Origin: Cyanobacteria bacterium UBA11153
GTDB taxonomy: Bacteria; Cyanobacteriota; Cyanobacteriia; Cyanobacteriales; Coleofasciculaceae
DNA: 7,149 nt
Reading direction: 5' to 3'
NCBI GenBank assembly: GCA_003511885.1
Contig: DOIX01000047.1
Location: forward strand, 1,820-8,968
Shown here: piece after piece, positions 4,931 through 7,149 of the stretch
Layout: each line of letters begins with the position of its first letter
How positions within the stretch are numbered: position 1 is the stretch's first letter
The notes under the pieces: generated by a model
Told to the model about the DNA's origin: nothing
The model's database searches: none
Seen by the model: the letters and a program-made list of their open reading frames with translations, nothing else
Position numbers and translations under genes: made by a program

Positions 4931-7123
4931 ATGCAGAATCGCATCTTACCCGCACAGGCTCTACCACATCCTCCTACCAAGGTAGATAGACAAAATCCCC
5001 CAAACCTTCAGGAGTTTCAGGAAACTATTTATCAATTTCTCATCGATTTGGTGAATCGCTACTCTCCCGAAACGGTATTAATCGAATTTAACCGTTTGTT
5101 TGTTTTTGGAGAAAACACTCTCAACTCTGAGGCAAATAAGGCTATATATGAGATTATTTTTCATAAAGATGAGCAAGAATTTAGCAACACATTAAAAAGA
5201 GCTTGCTACATTTTAATTAATAACTGGTCTGCTCGTCGTAACAATAAGTATATCCAAGAATTAATTGAAACCCTGGGTGAGGTCAAAGATAGACCCCAAA
5301 CCCTGTCTGCTAGTCTCTCTCGTTTGAGAACTTGGTTAACCAAATTTATTGAAAGCGAAAATTATCAAGAACTTAGACTATTTGCCTTGCCTTATACAGG
5401 AAATGAACGAGGCAATTGGACTAATCGTTACGCCTTTTATTTATTAGTCCCTCAATACCTAAATTCTGACAACCCAATCGAACAGCGTGACTTAGCTAGC
5501 CAAATGGCTAAACGCTTAAAAGAAAAGTTCAAGTTTGATTTGGCAATGTACACTGTTCGCTGTAATTCACCCACAGCTAAAGACGAGCTAATTCGCAATC
5601 CCACTCGCTTGGGTAAGGGAGTGATTCGGTTACTCCAACAACTAATATCAAAAAATTTCTTATTTAATTATACCAACTGTGCCCGGATTTTTCTCCAGCA
5701 AACTCAAGATCTAAATTATCAAGAATTCAAGGAAAGCTTACTCAAATATTTATTATATGCTGAACGTAATTCTGCCGATCAGATCAAAGAGCCACTTGCC
5801 AAAAAACTCGCCAATCTCTATCAGAATCGCCATCAGGATCGCATCGACTTTGACTTGTTACTCCGCACCTGTCGGCGCACCATCGAATTCATGACGACAG
5901 AAGATGGGAAGAAACCTTCTTCCTTATTTATTTTACTAGCATCTCAAGGGAATCCTCTCACTATTGTCATTACCCTCCTCAAAATTATTCTCTTGTGCAA
6001 CTACGTCCGAACCCATCTTGATGTTTCTCTGGGTAAATTAATCCAATATTACGAAAGTTATCCAGAAAAAGAATGCCAATGGTTTATTAATTTTTTGGAT
6101 ATTTTTAATGTTGTTTTAGCGATTTACACAGAAAATATTGAATATAACTTGGTTCAAGTTAAAGGACAAAATTCTGATGATAAAGATCCTTCCTCATCAG
6201 ATAAATATCGCATTTTCTGTCAATTAAAAGGCGCAAACCTCCGTGGTACGAATCTTACTGGTGCTGATATCCGCAGCAAAGATTTAAGTGCTGCGGATTT
6301 ACGGGGAGCTAATATCAGCAGTGCCAATCTTTCTCAGGCTGACTTAAGTCTTGCTAAACTTAGTCAGGCTAATTTGAGTAGTGGTTTACTCAATGGTGCT
6401 AATTTAACCGCAACTGACTTAAGTGGTGCGAATTTGCATGGTGCAAACTTGAGTAGGGCAAATCTTAACCGTGCGACACTTCAGAAGGCAAATCTCAACC
6501 GCGCTAATCTAGTTGAGGCAATGTTACACTATACCAACCTTCAAGAAGCAGATCTCAGTTACGCTAATCTGAGTCATGCTATCCTCAATGGTTGTAATCT
6601 CAAAAATGCCGATTTGCGCTATGCAACTCTTCAACAAGTCGATCTAAGTCAGGCTAATCTTAGTCGTGCTAACCTCAGCGGTGCTAACCTCAGTGGTGCT
6701 AATTTGACTCGTGTAAAAATGATTAATGTCCATCTTAATCAAGCCAATCTTGATTGTGCTGTCATGACTCGTGGTGACTTATGTGGTGCTGAGTTGAATG
6801 GTGCTGTAATGCGCCGGATTAATTTAATTTCTGGCAGTGCGATTAATGCCAGCCTCAGAGATGCTGATTTGAGTCATGCTGATTTAAGCTCCGTCAATCT
6901 CAGCGGTAGCGATTTGACTGGCGCTCTTCTCCGTCATGTTAATCTTAAAAATGCCGATCTAAGTTATGCCAATCTCACCGGTGCTAATTTGTTTAATACC
7001 AATCTGAGCGGCGCTAATGTCAAGGGGACTCAGTTTAGAAATAATGTGGGCTTCTCTGAGGCAAAACAAAGAGATTTAGAGCAGCGAGGTGCTATTTTTG
7101 AATCCAGTTATTTTACTCTGTAA
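4931..7123 (+). CDS. Pentapeptide-repeat protein with a conserved N-terminal domain, copy 2
   Basis: This 730-residue protein is the paralog of the 702-residue protein just upstream. A Pro/Gln/Asn-rich start (about 1-25) precedes the conserved domain, with NTLKRACYILINNWS (86-100), YLLVPQYLN (170-178), FKFDLAMYTVRC (200-211), LLLRTCR (309-315) and a hydrophobic helix (about 340-356). A Ser/Asp-rich linker (410-425) leads to 54 unbroken pentapeptides (434-703), then a cap (NNVGFSE...GAI) matching the paralog's. By eye the solenoid has about 18 acidic and 22 basic residues, so it is no DNA mimic. Pentads 33-41 (594-638) are irregular, with Met at several central positions and Ala in SGSAI. The ATG is the only usual start after an in-frame TAA at 4904-4906. 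There is no Shine-Dalgarno sequence; a T8 run precedes the ATG. It appears to have its own promoter. Function unknown: the solenoid is probably a rigid arm and the N-terminal domain the partner-binding or active part, but that is inference. Confidence 0.92.
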   Translation: MQNRILPAQALPHPPTKVDRQNPPNLQEFQETIYQFLIDLVNRYSPETVLIEFNRLFVFGENTLNSEANKAIYEIIFHKDEQEFSNTLKRACYILINNWSARRNNKYIQELIETLGEVKDRPQTLSASLSRLRTWLTKFIESENYQELRLFALPYTGNERGNWTNRYAFYLLVPQYLNSDNPIEQRDLASQMAKRLKEKFKFDLAMYTVRCNSPTAKDELIRNPTRLGKGVIRLLQQLISKNFLFNYTNCARIFLQQTQDLNYQEFKESLLKYLLYAERNSADQIKEPLAKKLANLYQNRHQDRIDFDLLLRTCRRTIEFMTTEDGKKPSSLFILLASQGNPLTIVITLLKIILLCNYVRTHLDVSLGKLIQYYESYPEKECQWFINFLDIFNVVLAIYTENIEYNLVQVKGQNSDDKDPSSSDKYRIFCQLKGANLRGTNLTGADIRSKDLSAADLRGANISSANLSQADLSLAKLSQANLSSGLLNGANLTATDLSGANLHGANLSRANLNRATLQKANLNRANLVEAMLHYTNLQEADLSYANLSHAILNGCNLKNADLRYATLQQVDLSQANLSRANLSGANLSGANLTRVKMINVHLNQANLDCAVMTRGDLCGAELNGAVMRRINLISGSAINASLRDADLSHADLSSVNLSGSDLTGALLRHVNLKNADLSYANLTGANLFNTNLSGANVKGTQFRNNVGFSEAKQRDLEQRGAIFESSYFTL
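6230..7039 (+). repeat. 54 tandem pentapeptide (15-bp) repeat units, copy 2
   Basis: Residues 434-703 are 54 consecutive pentads with no break in register. The units at 6671-6685 and 6686-6700 are 14/15 identical, inside a run of nearly canonical pentads (QANLS, RANLS, GANLS, GANLT). The array is exactly four pentads longer than the upstream gene's, while the pentads at both ends still correspond. Confidence 0.9.
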
Positions 7124-7149
7124 TCACAAGTATAGCAGTTGATAGTTGA

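Noticed and set aside
3897..7039. DNA-mimicking (Qnr/MfpA-like) gyrase-protection function for the pentapeptide solenoids
   Set aside because: By eye the solenoids are near-neutral (about 25 acidic and 26 basic residues in copy 1, 18 and 22 in copy 2). Qnr and MfpA are strongly acidic and have no large N-terminal domain.
3897..7039. CRISPR-like or other DNA-level repeat array
   Set aside because: The 15-bp periodicity is fully explained by in-frame pentapeptide coding, and there are no unique spacers between identical repeats.

Overview
The window looks like chromosomal DNA from a filamentous cyanobacterium. The evidence is two perfect HIP1 palindromes (GCGATCGC), heptameric short tandem repeats, C-rich low-complexity spacers, starts without a Shine-Dalgarno sequence, and two very long pentapeptide-repeat proteins. 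The base composition is moderately AT-rich. I cannot name the genus from sequence alone.

Layout, all genes on the + strand. Positions 1-115 are a short leader with a C-rich patch and an A/C-rich, probably unstructured 5' region. Positions 116-2050 encode a complete double-ATPase subunit of a peptide/nickel-type ABC importer, with two full nucleotide-binding domains fused in one chain; its permease and binding-protein partners are not in the window. Positions 2051-2615 (565 bp) hold no convincing gene, but do hold a hairpin over a heptamer repeat, three C-rich blocks (one a textbook G-quadruplex motif on the - strand), two TATAAT boxes, a perfect small hairpin and a 9-bp direct repeat. Positions 2616-4724 and 4931-7123 encode two paralogous proteins of 702 and 730 residues. 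Both have a ~400-residue N-terminal domain I cannot assign to a function, an acidic or polar linker, an uninterrupted pentapeptide-repeat solenoid (50 and 54 pentads by my count) and a similar C-terminal cap. The 206-bp spacer between them carries a 12-bp direct repeat over the first gene's stop, a small palindrome, and a well-organised promoter for the second gene. Positions 7124-7149 show nothing.

The transporter gene is probably unrelated to the paralogous pair. The pair arose by gene duplication. The second copy has its own promoter: an extended -10, a perfect 8-bp direct repeat at 11-bp period over the -35 position, and a dyad over the -10. The first copy starts at GTG just after an in-frame TGA. 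The reading frame before that TGA resembles the start of the second copy at matching distance, so the first copy may have lost its original N-terminus. The two solenoids differ by exactly four pentads, one full turn of the predicted four-sided beta-helix. The best candidate for something undescribed is this tandem pair: a conserved alpha-helical-looking domain on a long charge-neutral beta-helix, with divergent control of the two copies.
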